Positions 43,440 through 52,879 of a stretch of DNA of 64,000 nucleotides are shown here, one piece after another; within the stretch, counting starts at the first letter, position 1; every line of letters starts with the position of its first letter. The notes under the pieces are model-generated. The model saw nothing but the letters and a program-made list of their open reading frames with translations. It was not told the DNA's origin and ran no database searches. The stretch comes from Streptomyces sp. NBC_00569 (GTDB lineage Bacteria; Actinomycetota; Actinomycetes; Streptomycetales; Streptomycetaceae), in the NCBI RefSeq assembly GCF_036345255.1, contig NZ_CP107783.1, positions 6,246,001-6,310,000 on the forward strand. Direction: 5' to 3'. Position numbers and translations under genes: made by a program.

Positions 43440-45257
43440 CTACTCCACCGTGACGGACTTCGCCAGGTTGCGGGGCTTGTCGATGTCGCGGCCGAGGGCC
43501 AATGCCGTGTGGTAGGCGAGGAGTTGGAGCGGGATGCCCATGAGGATCGGGTCGAGCTCGTCCTCGTTCTTCGGGACGACGATCGTGCGGTCGGCCTTCT
43601 CCTGCTCCTGGTGCGCGACGGCGAGGATGCGGCCGGAACGGGCCTTGATCTCCTCGAGGGCGGCGCGGTTCTTCTCCAGCAGGTCGTCGTCCGGGACGAT
43701 CGCGACCGTGGGGAGCGCCGGCTCGATCAGGGCGAGCGGGCCGTGCTTCAGCTCGGAGGCGGGATAGGCCTCGGCGTGGATGTACGAGACCTCCTTGAGC
43801 TTGAGCGAGGCCTCGCGGGCGACGGGGTAGCCACGGACACGGCCGATGAACATCATCGAGCGGGCGTCCGCGTACTCCTCGGCGATCTTCTTGATCGCCT
43901 CTTCCTGCTCCAGGATCTCGGTGATCTGGCCGGGGAGCTTGCGCAGGCCCTCGATGATCCGCTTGCCGTCGGCGACGGACAGGTCGCGGATGCGGCCGAG
44001 GTGGAGGGCGAGGAGCGCGAAGGCGACCGTGGTGTTGGTGAAGCACTTGGTCGAGACGACGCAGACCTCGGGGCCCGCGTGGACGTACACGCCGGCGTCC
44101 GACTCGCGGGCGATGGCCGAGCCGACGACGTTCACGACGCCGAAGACGCGGGCGCCCTTGCGCTTCAGCTCCTGCACGGCGGCCAGGACGTCGTACGTCT
44201 CGCCGGACTGGGAGACCGCGATGTAGAGGGTGTCGGGGTCGACGACCGGGTTGCGGTAGCGGAACTCGGAGGCCGGCTCGGCGTCCGCGGGGATGCGGGC
44301 CAGCTCCTCGATCATCTGCGCGCCGATCAGGCCCGCGTGGTACGAGGTGCCGCAGCCCAGGATCTTCACGCGGCGCACGCTGCGCGCCTCGCGGGCGTCG
44401 AGGTTGAGGCCGCCCAGGTGCACGGCGGAGAAGCGCTCGTCGATGCGGCCGCGCAGGACGCGGTCGACCGCCTCCGGCTGCTCGAAGATCTCCTTGTGCA
44501 TGTACGTGTCGTGGCCGCCCATGTCGTACGAGGCGGCCTCCCACTCGACGGTGGTCGGCGACGCGGTCGTGCGCGTGCCCTCCGTCGTGTAGGTGCGGAA
44601 GTCGTCGGCCTTGAGGGTGGCCATCTCGCCGTCGTCGAGGGTCACGATCTGGCGGGTGTGGGCGACCAGGGCGGCGATGTCCGAGGCGACGAACATCTCC
44701 TTCTCGCCGATGCCGAGGACGACCGGGGAGCCGTTGCGGGCCACCACGATGCGGTCGGGGAAGTCGGCGTGCAGGACGGCGATGCCGTACGTGCCCTCGA
44801 TCAGCCGGAGCGCGTCGCGGACCTTGTCCTCGAGCTTCTCGGCGGGGGAGCGGGCGATGAGGTGGGTGAGGACCTCGGTGTCCGTCTCGGAGAGGAAGGT
44901 GACGCCCTCGGCGGTCAGCTTGGCGCGCAGGTCGGCGGCGTTGTCGACGATGCCGTTGTGGACGACGGCGACCTTGTTGTCCGCGGACATGTGAGGGTGC
45001 GCGTTCTCGTCGGACGGTGCGCCGTGGGTCGCCCAGCGGGTGTGGGCGATGCCCGTGGTGCCCTTGAAGCGGGCGGGCACCTTGGCCTCCAGGTCGCGTA
45101 CGCGGCCCTTGGCCTTCACCATTTTCAGGCCGCCGGCCTTCGGGCTGGTGATGACGACGCCCGCGGAGTCGTAGCCGCGGTACTCCAGGCGCTGCAGCCC
45201 CTCGAGCAGCAGCGGTGCCACGTCACGCTTACCGATGTAACCGACAATTCCGCACAT
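43440..45257 (-). CDS. glmS: Glucosamine-6-phosphate synthase GlmS
   Basis: A 605-residue glutamine:fructose-6-phosphate amidotransferase, the first step of UDP-GlcNAc and wall precursor synthesis. Cys2 (MCGIVGYIG) is the N-terminal nucleophile of the glutaminase domain (1-230), with HTRWATHG typical. Two SIS sugar-isomerase domains follow (about 285-430 and 455-590: GCGTSYHAG, SQSGETYD) and the conserved C-terminus NLAKSVTVE. Full length. A small conserved gene lies 16 bases upstream on the same strand. The setting beside hexosaminidase and chitinase genes joins synthesis and recovery of amino sugar. No glmS ribozyme is seen. Confidence 0.98.
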   Translation of the reverse strand: MCGIVGYIGKRDVAPLLLEGLQRLEYRGYDSAGVVITSPKAGGLKMVKAKGRVRDLEAKVPARFKGTTGIAHTRWATHGAPSDENAHPHMSADNKVAVVHNGIVDNAADLRAKLTAEGVTFLSETDTEVLTHLIARSPAEKLEDKVRDALRLIEGTYGIAVLHADFPDRIVVARNGSPVVLGIGEKEMFVASDIAALVAHTRQIVTLDDGEMATLKADDFRTYTTEGTRTTASPTTVEWEAASYDMGGHDTYMHKEIFEQPEAVDRVLRGRIDERFSAVHLGGLNLDAREARSVRRVKILGCGTSYHAGLIGAQMIEELARIPADAEPASEFRYRNPVVDPDTLYIAVSQSGETYDVLAAVQELKRKGARVFGVVNVVGSAIARESDAGVYVHAGPEVCVVSTKCFTNTTVAFALLALHLGRIRDLSVADGKRIIEGLRKLPGQITEILEQEEAIKKIAEEYADARSMMFIGRVRGYPVAREASLKLKEVSYIHAEAYPASELKHGPLALIEPALPTVAIVPDDDLLEKNRAALEEIKARSGRILAVAHQEQEKADRTIVVPKNEDELDPILMGIPLQLLAYHTALALGRDIDKPRNLAKSVTVE

Positions 45258-45273
45258 ATGTGACTGATCCCCT

Positions 45274-45531
45274 CTAGCCGTAGACGATGCGCCGCAGCTG
45301 CCGCAGGGACAGCTCGGGCGGCGCGACCGCGCGGTACTTCAGGTCCGCCGAGATCCGTTCGAAGATCTCCGCGTTCACCAGGCCCTGACCCTGGAGCTCG
45401 CGGTGGCGGCGACGGACGAACACCTCGGTCGTCTCGTCGAAGTAGGCGAGCACGTCCTGGATCACCCGCAGTGCCTCGCCCCGGTTCAGGGGCGAACTGC
45501 GCGTCAGATGATCGACAAGTTCGTCGTGCAC
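45274..45531 (-). CDS. Small conserved protein upstream of glmS, unknown
   Basis: An 85-residue protein from GTG 45531, eight bases after AGGA; a TTG at 45567 would add twelve residues. It is mostly helical and charged (VHDELVDHLTRSSPLNRGEALRVIQDV, FDETTEVFVRRRHRELQGQG, LSLRQLRRIVYG). It is only 16 bases from glmS, in the same direction, so probably one operon. I recognize it as a conserved Streptomyces companion of glmS but know no function. Confidence 0.8.
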   Translation of the reverse strand: MHDELVDHLTRSSPLNRGEALRVIQDVLAYFDETTEVFVRRRHRELQGQGLVNAEIFERISADLKYRAVAPPELSLRQLRRIVYG

Positions 45532-45728
45532 TCGGATGATCCTGGAGGAAGAGGGGACTGTTCGCAAGAATTCTGCCCGATTTCGGGCAGAGGTGCGTCA
45601 TCCGGCGCGGGCGCCGGGGTTCTTGGGGCAGCTGTGGTCAAGGCTTGAAGGGCGCCATGCCGCTTGTTCCCGCTGCGTTCACATGCCGTATCCGGCCGGT
45701 ATGAGTGACCCGAGCAACTTTTCCGGTC

Positions 45729-47324
45729 ATGGACATTCCCCGTATGGGCGTACCCGAGCAGCTTGCCGACCGGAGCCTGGCCGAGCAGCACGAGTACCTG
45801 CGCAGCAAGTTCTCCCGCCGCACGATGATGCGCGGCGGCGCCGTCACCCTGGGCGCGATAGCGGGCGGCGCCTTCGTGCCGGGCGCCGCGAGCGCCGCCG
45901 TCCCCACGCAGACCGGGCGGACCCCCGGCCACGTACCCGCCGCCCAGAAGGTCGACGGCGCGCTCGTCGCGCCCTTCGCCCGCCACCTCGCCTACGGCAC
46001 GGACGCCCGCACCGAGATGACCGTCTCCTGGCAGGTCCCGGTCGCCGTCAAGAACCCGTACATCCGCGTCGGAGTCCACCCCTGGGACCTGTCGCGGAAG
46101 ATCGAGGCCGAGGTCCGGCCCCTCTACACCCCGGCCGGGGTCGGCACCGGCGCCGACCACACCCAGTACTACCTCCACGCCCAGCTGACCCGGCTGCGCC
46201 CCGGCACCACCTATTACTACGGCGTCGGCCACGACGGCTTCGACCCGGCGGCCGCACATCTGGCCGGCACGCTCGGCACCTTCAGGACGGCGCCCTCGCA
46301 CCGCGAGCCGTTCACCTTCACGGCCTTCGGCGACCAGGGCGTCAGCTACCACGCGCTGGCCAACGACAGCCTGATCCTGGCGCAGAACCCGGCGTTCCAC
46401 CTGCACGCCGGAGACATCGCCTACGCCGACCCGTCGGGTTCGGGCCAGACCGCCGACACGTTCGACGCCCGCACCTGGGACCAGTTCCTCGCCCAGACGG
46501 AGTCCGTCGCCAAGCAGGTGCCGTGGATGGTCGCGTACGGCAACCACGACATGGAGGCCTGGTACGCGCCGCACGGCTACGGCAGTCAGCAGGCCCGCTT
46601 CACCCTGCCGGACAACGGCCCCGACGCGAAGAACTTGCCCGGCGTCTACTCCTTCGTGCACGGCAACACGGCGGTCATCTCGCTCGACGCCAACGACGTG
46701 TCCTGGGAGATCCCGGCCAACCTCGGCCTGTCCGGCGGCACACAGACCTCGTGGTTCGAGCGCCAGCTGAAGAAGTTCCGCGCCGACCGCGACATCGACT
46801 TCATCGTGGTCTTCTTCCACCACTGCGCGTACTGCACCGCCACGAGCCACGCCTCCGAGGGTGGTGTGCGCAAGGAGTGGGTGCCGCTGTTCGAGAAGTA
46901 CACCGTCGACCTCGTCATCAACGGGCACAACCACGTCTACGAGCGCACCGACGTGCTCAAGGGCGACCGGGTCACCAAGGAGCTGCCGATCGGCGGCACG
47001 GCGTACCCCGAGACGGACGGCATCGTCTACGTCACCGCGGGCGCCGCGGGCCGGAGCCTGTACGCGTTCCCGGTCGACGACACGTACGAGGGGCACGAGA
47101 AGGAGATCGACCCCTTCACGTCCTTCGTCGTCCAGCCCGACGGCAGCAAGAAGAACATCACCGTCGACTGGTCGCGCGTGCGCTACACGAACTACTCGTT
47201 CCTGCGCGTCGACGTGGAGCCGGCGCCGGCGGGCCACACGGCGAAGCTGACGGTGCGGGGCCTCGCGGAGACCGGTGAGGAGATCGATCGCTTCGTCATC
47301 GCGCGCAAGGTGCGGCGGGGCTGA
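45729..47324 (+). CDS. Secreted purple-acid-phosphatase-type metallophosphoesterase
   Basis: A 531-residue exported phosphatase. The N-terminus carries a twin-arginine signal (KFSRRTMMRGGAVTLGAIAGGAF, with GAASAA cleavage). A fibronectin-like N-terminal domain of purple acid phosphatases (about 70-190) is followed by the metallophosphoesterase domain with all five metal motifs: FGDQG, HAGDIAYAD, YGNHDME, FFHHCAYC and NGHNHVYER. It should release phosphate from extracellular esters. Start ATG 45729 or GTG 45705 are both possible; neither has a strong ribosome site. Confidence 0.9.
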   Translation: MDIPRMGVPEQLADRSLAEQHEYLRSKFSRRTMMRGGAVTLGAIAGGAFVPGAASAAVPTQTGRTPGHVPAAQKVDGALVAPFARHLAYGTDARTEMTVSWQVPVAVKNPYIRVGVHPWDLSRKIEAEVRPLYTPAGVGTGADHTQYYLHAQLTRLRPGTTYYYGVGHDGFDPAAAHLAGTLGTFRTAPSHREPFTFTAFGDQGVSYHALANDSLILAQNPAFHLHAGDIAYADPSGSGQTADTFDARTWDQFLAQTESVAKQVPWMVAYGNHDMEAWYAPHGYGSQQARFTLPDNGPDAKNLPGVYSFVHGNTAVISLDANDVSWEIPANLGLSGGTQTSWFERQLKKFRADRDIDFIVVFFHHCAYCTATSHASEGGVRKEWVPLFEKYTVDLVINGHNHVYERTDVLKGDRVTKELPIGGTAYPETDGIVYVTAGAAGRSLYAFPVDDTYEGHEKEIDPFTSFVVQPDGSKKNITVDWSRVRYTNYSFLRVDVEPAPAGHTAKLTVRGLAETGEEIDRFVIARKVRRG

Positions 47325-47331
47325 GACCACT

Positions 47332-47367
47332 GCGGGGCCCGCCCCTTCGGGAAGGGGCGGGCCCCGC
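47332..47367. terminator. Terminator after the metallophosphoesterase gene
   Basis: GCGGGGCCCGCCCCTT (47332-47347) pairs perfectly with 47352-47367 around CGGG, a 16-base stem beginning eight bases after the stop codon. Confidence 0.9.
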
Positions 47368-47451
47368 GCTGCGTCTCCCGCGGGCGCCGTCAACGCGCCT
47401 GACGGAAGGGCCAGTTCACCCAGGGTCTCTGTCGTCCACCCCGGTAAGAAT

Positions 47452-47463
47452 TGGTCTACACCC
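47452..47463. promoter_or_regulatory. DasR-like site before the GH20 hexosaminidase
   Basis: TGGTCTACACCC matches the DasR core TGGTCTAGACCA at 10 of 12 positions and lies about 105 bases before the start codon. GlcNAc-responsive control by DasR is expected for such a gene. Confidence 0.65.
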
Positions 47464-47568
47464 TTGACCCGCTCATGGGGCGGACGGTACCCATGGTGAC
47501 TGTTCGGCTGCACAGATGTGAAACCCCCCCGCGATCCACGACCTAGTCGCTCGTCGAAGGGACCGTTT

Positions 47569-49188
47569 GTGAGACAGCAACAGAAGCAGCGCCGCAGGAC
47601 CGCCCGGCTGTTCGGTTCGCTGCTGCTCGTCGCAGCCGCGGGGGTGTCCGCCGTCGGCGCCGCCCCGTCACCGGGTGCGGGATCCGCCGCCGCGACCCCG
47701 CTGGGCCAGGTGGTGCCCGCTCCGGCCTCGGTGGTCGCGGGCGGACCGGCGTACGAGATCACCTCGAAGACACGGATCCGCGTCGAGCGGGACTCGAAGG
47801 AGGCGCAGCGCGTCGCCGACTACCTCGCGGGCGTGCTCAGGCCCTCCACCGGCTACCGGCTGCCCATCACGGGCCAGGGCGGCCACGACGGCATCCGTCT
47901 CGAACTCAGCGGCAAAGCAAAGGACCTGGGGGACGAGGGGTACCGGCTCGTGTCCGGCCGCGGCTCCCTCACCATCACCGCCCACAAGGCCGCCGGTCTC
48001 TTCCACGGCGTGCAGACCCTGCGCCAGCAGCTGCCCGCCGAGGTGGAGAAGGGCAGCAGGCAGACCGGGCCGTGGCTCGTCGCGGGCGGCACCATCGAGG
48101 ACAGCCCCCGGTACGGCTACCGCGGCGCCATGCTCGACGTCTCCCGGCACTTCTTCGGGGTCGACAAGGTCAAGCGCTACATCGACGAACTCGCCCTGTA
48201 CAAGGTCAACAAGCTGCATCTGCACCTCAGTGACGACCAGGGGTGGCGCATCGCCGTCGACTCCTGGCCGAAGCTCGCCACGTACGGCGGGTCCACGCAG
48301 GTCGGCGGCGGGCAGGGCGGCTACTTCACCAAGGCCCAGTACAAGGAGATCGTCCGGTACGCCGCCTCGCGGTATCTGGAGGTCATCCCCGAGATCGACA
48401 TGCCGGGCCACACGAACGCGGCGCTCGCCTCGTACGCGGAGCTGAACTGCGACGGCGTCGCGCCGCCGCTCTACACCGGCACGAACGTCGGCTTCAGCTC
48501 GCTGTGCGTCAACAAGGACCGCACGTACGACTTCGTCGACGACGTGATCCGTGAGCTCGCCGCCATCACGCCCGGCAAGTACCTCCACATCGGCGGCGAC
48601 GAGGCGCACTCGACCAGCCATGAGGACTACGTCACGTTCATGGACAAGGTGCAGCCGATCGTCGCCAAGTACGGGAAGACCGTGATCGGCTGGCACCAGC
48701 TGACCGGCGCCACTCCGGCGAAGGGCGCCCTCGCCCAGTACTGGGGCCTCGACGGGACCAGCGCGGCCGAGAAGGCGCAGGTCGCGGCGGCGGCGCAGAA
48801 GGGGACGGGGATCGTCATGTCGCCGGCCGACCGTCTCTACCTCGACATGAAGTACAACAAGGACACCCCGCTCGGCCTCGCCTGGGCCGGGTACGTCGAG
48901 GTGCAGCGCTCGTACGACTGGAACCCGGGCAGCTACCTTCCGGGCGTTCCGGCGTCGGCCGTCCGGGGCGTCGAGGCGCCGCTGTGGTCGGAGACCCTGT
49001 CGACCTCCGCGCAGGTCGAGTACATGGCCTTCCCGAGGCTGCCGGGTGTCGCCGAACTGGGCTGGTCCCCGGAGGCCACGCACGACTGGGACACGTACAA
49101 GGTGCGGCTCGCGGCGCAGGCTCCGCGCTGGGACGCGCTCGGCATCGGCTACTACAAGTCGGCGCAGGTGCCCTGGCCCGCGGGCTAG
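47569..49188 (+). CDS. Secreted GH20 beta-N-acetylhexosaminidase
   Basis: A 539-residue exported exo-enzyme releasing GlcNAc from chitin oligomers and wall fragments. GTG 47569 follows GAAGGGA; signal peptide about 1-42. A GH20b alpha/beta domain (about 45-178) precedes the GH20 barrel (about 180-530) with RGAMLDVSRHFF, LHLHLSDDQGWR, EIDMPGHTNA and catalytic pair Asp344-Glu345 (IGGDEAHS). With the GH18 chitinase it can complete extracellular chitin breakdown. It converges on desD with a large hairpin between. Confidence 0.95.
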   Translation: MRQQQKQRRRTARLFGSLLLVAAAGVSAVGAAPSPGAGSAAATPLGQVVPAPASVVAGGPAYEITSKTRIRVERDSKEAQRVADYLAGVLRPSTGYRLPITGQGGHDGIRLELSGKAKDLGDEGYRLVSGRGSLTITAHKAAGLFHGVQTLRQQLPAEVEKGSRQTGPWLVAGGTIEDSPRYGYRGAMLDVSRHFFGVDKVKRYIDELALYKVNKLHLHLSDDQGWRIAVDSWPKLATYGGSTQVGGGQGGYFTKAQYKEIVRYAASRYLEVIPEIDMPGHTNAALASYAELNCDGVAPPLYTGTNVGFSSLCVNKDRTYDFVDDVIRELAAITPGKYLHIGGDEAHSTSHEDYVTFMDKVQPIVAKYGKTVIGWHQLTGATPAKGALAQYWGLDGTSAAEKAQVAAAAQKGTGIVMSPADRLYLDMKYNKDTPLGLAWAGYVEVQRSYDWNPGSYLPGVPASAVRGVEAPLWSETLSTSAQVEYMAFPRLPGVAELGWSPEATHDWDTYKVRLAAQAPRWDALGIGYYKSAQVPWPAG

Positions 49189-49204
49189 GGCACAGCAGGC
49201 GAGC

Positions 49205-49268
49205 GAGTGGGGCTTCCCGACCCGCGACGCAGTCGCTATGGACTGCAGCGTCTCGGGGAGCCCCACTC
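49205..49268. terminator. Bidirectional terminator between hexosaminidase and desD
   Basis: GAGTGGGGCTTCCCGA (49205 onward) pairs with TCGGGGAGCCCCACTC (ending 49268) with one G-U type mismatch, and an inner GACGCAGTC/GACTGC dyad extends it. It stands between convergent genes. Confidence 0.85.
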
Positions 49269-49272
49269 ACGT

Positions 49273-51045
49273 CTACGCGATCGGGTTCGGCAGTGTCCCG
49301 ATCAGCTGAAGGGCCCCCGCCGGGTCCGCGAGGTCCACCATCTGCTCGTTGTTGCGCAGCTGGAGCCGGTTGAGGCAGGACAGCGTGAACTCCGGGGCGA
49401 ACATGTCGTACTGCCGGAATTTGTCGGCGAGCTGGGGAGCCGACTCCTGGTAGTCGCGGACACAGTCGGCGACCGCCTGCCAGAACGTGTCCTCGTCCAG
49501 CACGCCCTCCGTGACCAGGTTCGCCGCGAGGAAGCGGAAGAAGCAGTCGAAGACGTCCGTGAAGACGGACAGCAGTTTCTGGTCGTCGGGAACCTCGACC
49601 CGGATCCGGTCGACGCCCGGCGGGAGGACCGCGTCGGGGTCCATGACCGCGATCTCCTCGGCGATGTCCTTGAAGATCGCCCGCTGGACCGTGCCGTCCT
49701 CACCGAGCACCAGGATGACGTTCTCGCCGTGCGGCATGTACACGAGGTCGTACGCGTAGAAGCTGTGCAGCAGCGGCGTGAGGTACGACCGCAGGTACGG
49801 GCGCAGCCACTCGGCGGGCGTCAGGCCCGAGCGCTCGACGAGGGCCGCGGCGAACGAGCGGCCGTCGGCGTCGACATGGAGCAGCGAGGCCATCGTGGCG
49901 AGGCGCTCCCCGTCGGCCAGGGACGGGACGGGCGACTCGCGCCACAGGGCGGCGAGCATTTTGCGGTACGGGGAGTAGCGGTCGGTCGCGGCCTCGTACT
50001 CCAGGTGCCGGTAGCCGACGGCGGCGCGCTCGCGGATGATCGAGAGACCGGTCGCTTTGAGGACCTCGTCGTTCTCGATGAGCTGGGCGAGCCAGTCGTT
50101 GATGGCCGGCGTGGCCTCCATGTACGAGGCGGACAGGCCGCGCATGAAGCCCATGTTGATGACGGACAGGGCCGTCTTCACGTAGTGCCGCTCCGGGTGC
50201 GACGCGTTGAAGAACGTGCGGATCGACTGCTGCGCGAGGTACTCGTCGTCGCCCTCGCCGAGGAGCACCAGACGGCGCTGGGCGACCTCGGCCGCGAAGG
50301 TGACCGAGAGCTTGTTCCACCACTGCCAGGGGTGGACGGGGATGAGCAGGTAGTCGTCCGGGTCCAAGCCCTGGTCCGTGAGCGTGGCGGCGAACCGCGC
50401 GAGGGTCTCCTCGCCGAGCTCGGCACGCAGGTGGGACTCGTAGTCGAGCCCGGCACCGGCCGTGAACGCGGCCCGCTCCCGTGTCGCCGCCAGCCAGATC
50501 AGCCGGATCGGGCTCGCGGTCTCGGGGGCGTACGAGAGGTACTCGTGGACGCCGAAGCCGAGCCTGCCGTTGTTGGCGACGAAGCAGGGGTGGCCCTCGG
50601 TCATGCCCGTCTCGATCTCCTGGAAGGAGCCGTCGAGTGCGAGGGAGGCCGCGGTCATCGGGGTCTTGGCGAGCTTGTAGCAGGTGCCGGAGAGGGTGGA
50701 GGAGATCTCCTCCAGGTAGACCGGCAGGATCGCGTCGCTCAGGCCGAGCGAGGTCTTCAGCTCGATGAGGAACTCCAGCGCGCTGAGCGGGAGTTCGGTG
50801 CCGTCGCGGTGACGCGAGATCGAGTCCGCGGCGACCTGCCAGTGGTCGAGACGCATGCGGCGGGCGGTGAAGCGGTACTCGGTCGCGCCGTCGTCGGAGC
50901 GCACCGAGTACCGGTCGTCGCCGAGGGACTCCGGCGTGAGGAGGCGCTCGTGGGTGAATTCGGCGAGTGCCTTGCGGATGAGGAGGCGGTTGGCCTCGGC
51001 CCAGCGCTCGGGGGAGAGATGGGTGACGGCGTCGGAGAGCGTCAT
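49273..51045 (-). CDS. desD: Desferrioxamine synthetase DesD (NIS synthetase)
   Basis: A 590-residue IucA/IucC-type ATP-dependent NIS synthetase that trimerizes and macrocyclizes N-hydroxy-N-succinyl-cadaverine into desferrioxamine E and related molecules. The N-terminal nucleotide region includes GHPCFVANNGRLGFG and PIRLIWLAATRE; the C-terminal FhuF-like region contains HGENVILVLGEDGTVQRAIFKDI. The ATG overlaps the desC stop (ATGA). It is the last gene of desABCD. Confidence 0.97.
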   Translation of the reverse strand: MTLSDAVTHLSPERWAEANRLLIRKALAEFTHERLLTPESLGDDRYSVRSDDGATEYRFTARRMRLDHWQVAADSISRHRDGTELPLSALEFLIELKTSLGLSDAILPVYLEEISSTLSGTCYKLAKTPMTAASLALDGSFQEIETGMTEGHPCFVANNGRLGFGVHEYLSYAPETASPIRLIWLAATRERAAFTAGAGLDYESHLRAELGEETLARFAATLTDQGLDPDDYLLIPVHPWQWWNKLSVTFAAEVAQRRLVLLGEGDDEYLAQQSIRTFFNASHPERHYVKTALSVINMGFMRGLSASYMEATPAINDWLAQLIENDEVLKATGLSIIRERAAVGYRHLEYEAATDRYSPYRKMLAALWRESPVPSLADGERLATMASLLHVDADGRSFAAALVERSGLTPAEWLRPYLRSYLTPLLHSFYAYDLVYMPHGENVILVLGEDGTVQRAIFKDIAEEIAVMDPDAVLPPGVDRIRVEVPDDQKLLSVFTDVFDCFFRFLAANLVTEGVLDEDTFWQAVADCVRDYQESAPQLADKFRQYDMFAPEFTLSCLNRLQLRNNEQMVDLADPAGALQLIGTLPNPIA

Positions 51046-51602
51046 ACGGCGGCCACCTCCGTGGCGGCGAGGAACTGCTCGCGCGTGCAGAAGCTGAGCA
51101 GCGCCTGCTTCTCGGGCTTCTGGATGACACGCGCGGGGACGAAGCCGACGGCCTCGTTCAGGGCGTGCACGGCCTTGTTGCGCACGTCGGGCTCGACGAC
51201 GACGCGCCGGGCCGCAGGGTCGGCGAACAGGAACTCCATCACCGTGGTGATCACGGCGCGGGTGAAGCCGGGGATGCGGACGTCGCTGGGCGCCGTCAGG
51301 AAGTGCATGCCGACGTCGCCGGGCTCGGGCTCGTACAGACCGACGAGTTCGACGTGCGCCGGGTCGTAGCGCTCCATGAGGAAGGCGGGTTCGCCGTCGT
51401 GGAGGCCTATGAACGCGTCGTGGTGCCCGGCGGCGGCTATCGCCATGTACTCGCGCTCCACGTCCTGCAGTTTCGCGTCCTGCATCAGCCAGAACGCGGC
51501 CTTGGGGTCGGTGACCCAGCGGTGCAGCAGCTCGGCGTCCGCGATCGGGTCGAGGGGGCGGATGCTGAAGGTGCCGGTGGGGGAGCCGGTGGGGGTGCTC
51601 AT
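51042..51602 (-). CDS. desC: Desferrioxamine acyltransferase DesC (GNAT)
   Basis: A 186-residue GNAT-fold acyl-CoA transferase that succinylates or acetylates N-hydroxycadaverine. It shows the family blocks [51 protein letters not shown] and [27 protein letters not shown]. The ATG overlaps the desB stop and its stop overlaps desD. Confidence 0.96.
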   Translation of the reverse strand: MSTPTGSPTGTFSIRPLDPIADAELLHRWVTDPKAAFWLMQDAKLQDVEREYMAIAAAGHHDAFIGLHDGEPAFLMERYDPAHVELVGLYEPEPGDVGMHFLTAPSDVRIPGFTRAVITTVMEFLFADPAARRVVVEPDVRNKAVHALNEAVGFVPARVIQKPEKQALLSFCTREQFLAATEVAAV

Positions 51603-52879
51603 GCGGCGAACTCCTGGAACGCGATGGTCTTTTCTACGGGGTAGTACTCGGTGCCGAGCAGCTCACGGATGATGTACGCGTTGCGGTACGCGCCCATGCC
51701 CAGGTCTGGCGAGGTGATCGAGTGCGTGTGCACGCCGGCGTTCTGGACGAACACGCCGCGGCCCGTGGTGTCGACGGAGTAGTTGCGGGCGAGGTCGAAG
51801 CGGCCCCGGCTGTCCCAGTTGAGGCGGTCACGGACCGGCTCCAGGAAGGCGGGCGTCTCGTACTTGTAGCCCGTGGCCAGGATCAGGCCGTCGGTGCGCA
51901 GCTCGAAGTCCTTGTCCTGCTCCTCCTGGCGCAGGCCGAGCGTGTACGTGCCGTTCTCGTAACTCGCGCTCTGCAGAGCCGAGTTGGTGAGCAGCCGGGT
52001 GGGGACGGGGCCGGCCAGGTTCTTCTGGTAGAGCAGGTCGAAGATCTCGTTGATGAGGTCGCCGTCGATGCCCTTGAAGAGGTTCTTCTGCTGGGTCTCC
52101 AGGCGGTAGCGGGTCTCCTCGGGCAGCGCGTGGAAGTAGTCCACGTACTCGGGGGAGGTCATCTCCAGCGTCAGCTTCGTGTACTCGAGGGGGAAGAAGC
52201 GCGGGGAGCGGGTGACCCAGTTGAGGCGGTAGCCGTGGACGTCGATCTCGCTGAGGAGGTCGTAGTAGATCTCCGCCGCGGACTGGCCGCTGCCGACGAG
52301 GGTGATCGAGTCCTTCCGCTGGAGCTCCTGCTTGTGGTGCAGGTAGCGGGAGTTGTGGATCGCGTCGCCGCCGAGGCCCCGGCAGGGCTCGGGGATGTGC
52401 GGCGGGGTGCCGGTGCCGAGGACGAGGCGCGGCGCGCGGTAGGTCTCGCCTCCCTCGGTGCTCACGACGTACACCTCGGCGGCCTCGTCGTACGAGACCC
52501 GCGTGACGGTCGTGCCGAAGCGGATGCTGGTGAGTTTCGCGGCGGCCCAGCGGCAGTAGTCGTTGTACTCGGTCCGCAGGGGATAGAAGTTCTCGCGGAT
52601 GTAGAAGGAGTACAGCCGTCCCGATTCCTTGAGGTAGTTCAGGAAGGAGTACGGGGAGGTCGGGTCGGCGAGCGTGACCAGGTCCGACATGAACGGCGTC
52701 TGGAGGTGGGCGCCCTCGAGGAACATCCCCGAGTGCCACTCGAAGTCCGGCTTGGACTCCAGGAAGACGCCGTTCAGTTCGGCTATCGGCTCGGTGAGGG
52801 CGGCCAGGCCGAGGTTGAAGGGGCCGAGGCCGATCCCGATGAAGTCGAGGGGATCAGGGGACTCAGGAAGCTTCGACAA
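51599..52879 (-). CDS. desB: Cadaverine N-monooxygenase DesB
   Basis: A flavin-dependent N-hydroxylating monooxygenase that converts cadaverine to N-hydroxycadaverine with NADPH and oxygen. The FAD motif [14 protein letters not shown] is near the N-terminus, the NADPH motif [14 protein letters not shown] about residue 200, and the C-terminal ATGYKYE is the family signature. I prefer TTG 52879, with GGGAGAG five bases ahead, giving 426 residues and a 17-base overlap with desA; ATG 52906 is in frame upstream but has no ribosome site. Confidence 0.96.
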   Translation of the reverse strand: MSKLPESPDPLDFIGIGLGPFNLGLAALTEPIAELNGVFLESKPDFEWHSGMFLEGAHLQTPFMSDLVTLADPTSPYSFLNYLKESGRLYSFYIRENFYPLRTEYNDYCRWAAAKLTSIRFGTTVTRVSYDEAAEVYVVSTEGGETYRAPRLVLGTGTPPHIPEPCRGLGGDAIHNSRYLHHKQELQRKDSITLVGSGQSAAEIYYDLLSEIDVHGYRLNWVTRSPRFFPLEYTKLTLEMTSPEYVDYFHALPEETRYRLETQQKNLFKGIDGDLINEIFDLLYQKNLAGPVPTRLLTNSALQSASYENGTYTLGLRQEEQDKDFELRTDGLILATGYKYETPAFLEPVRDRLNWDSRGRFDLARNYSVDTTGRGVFVQNAGVHTHSITSPDLGMGAYRNAYIIRELLGTEYYPVEKTIAFQEFAA

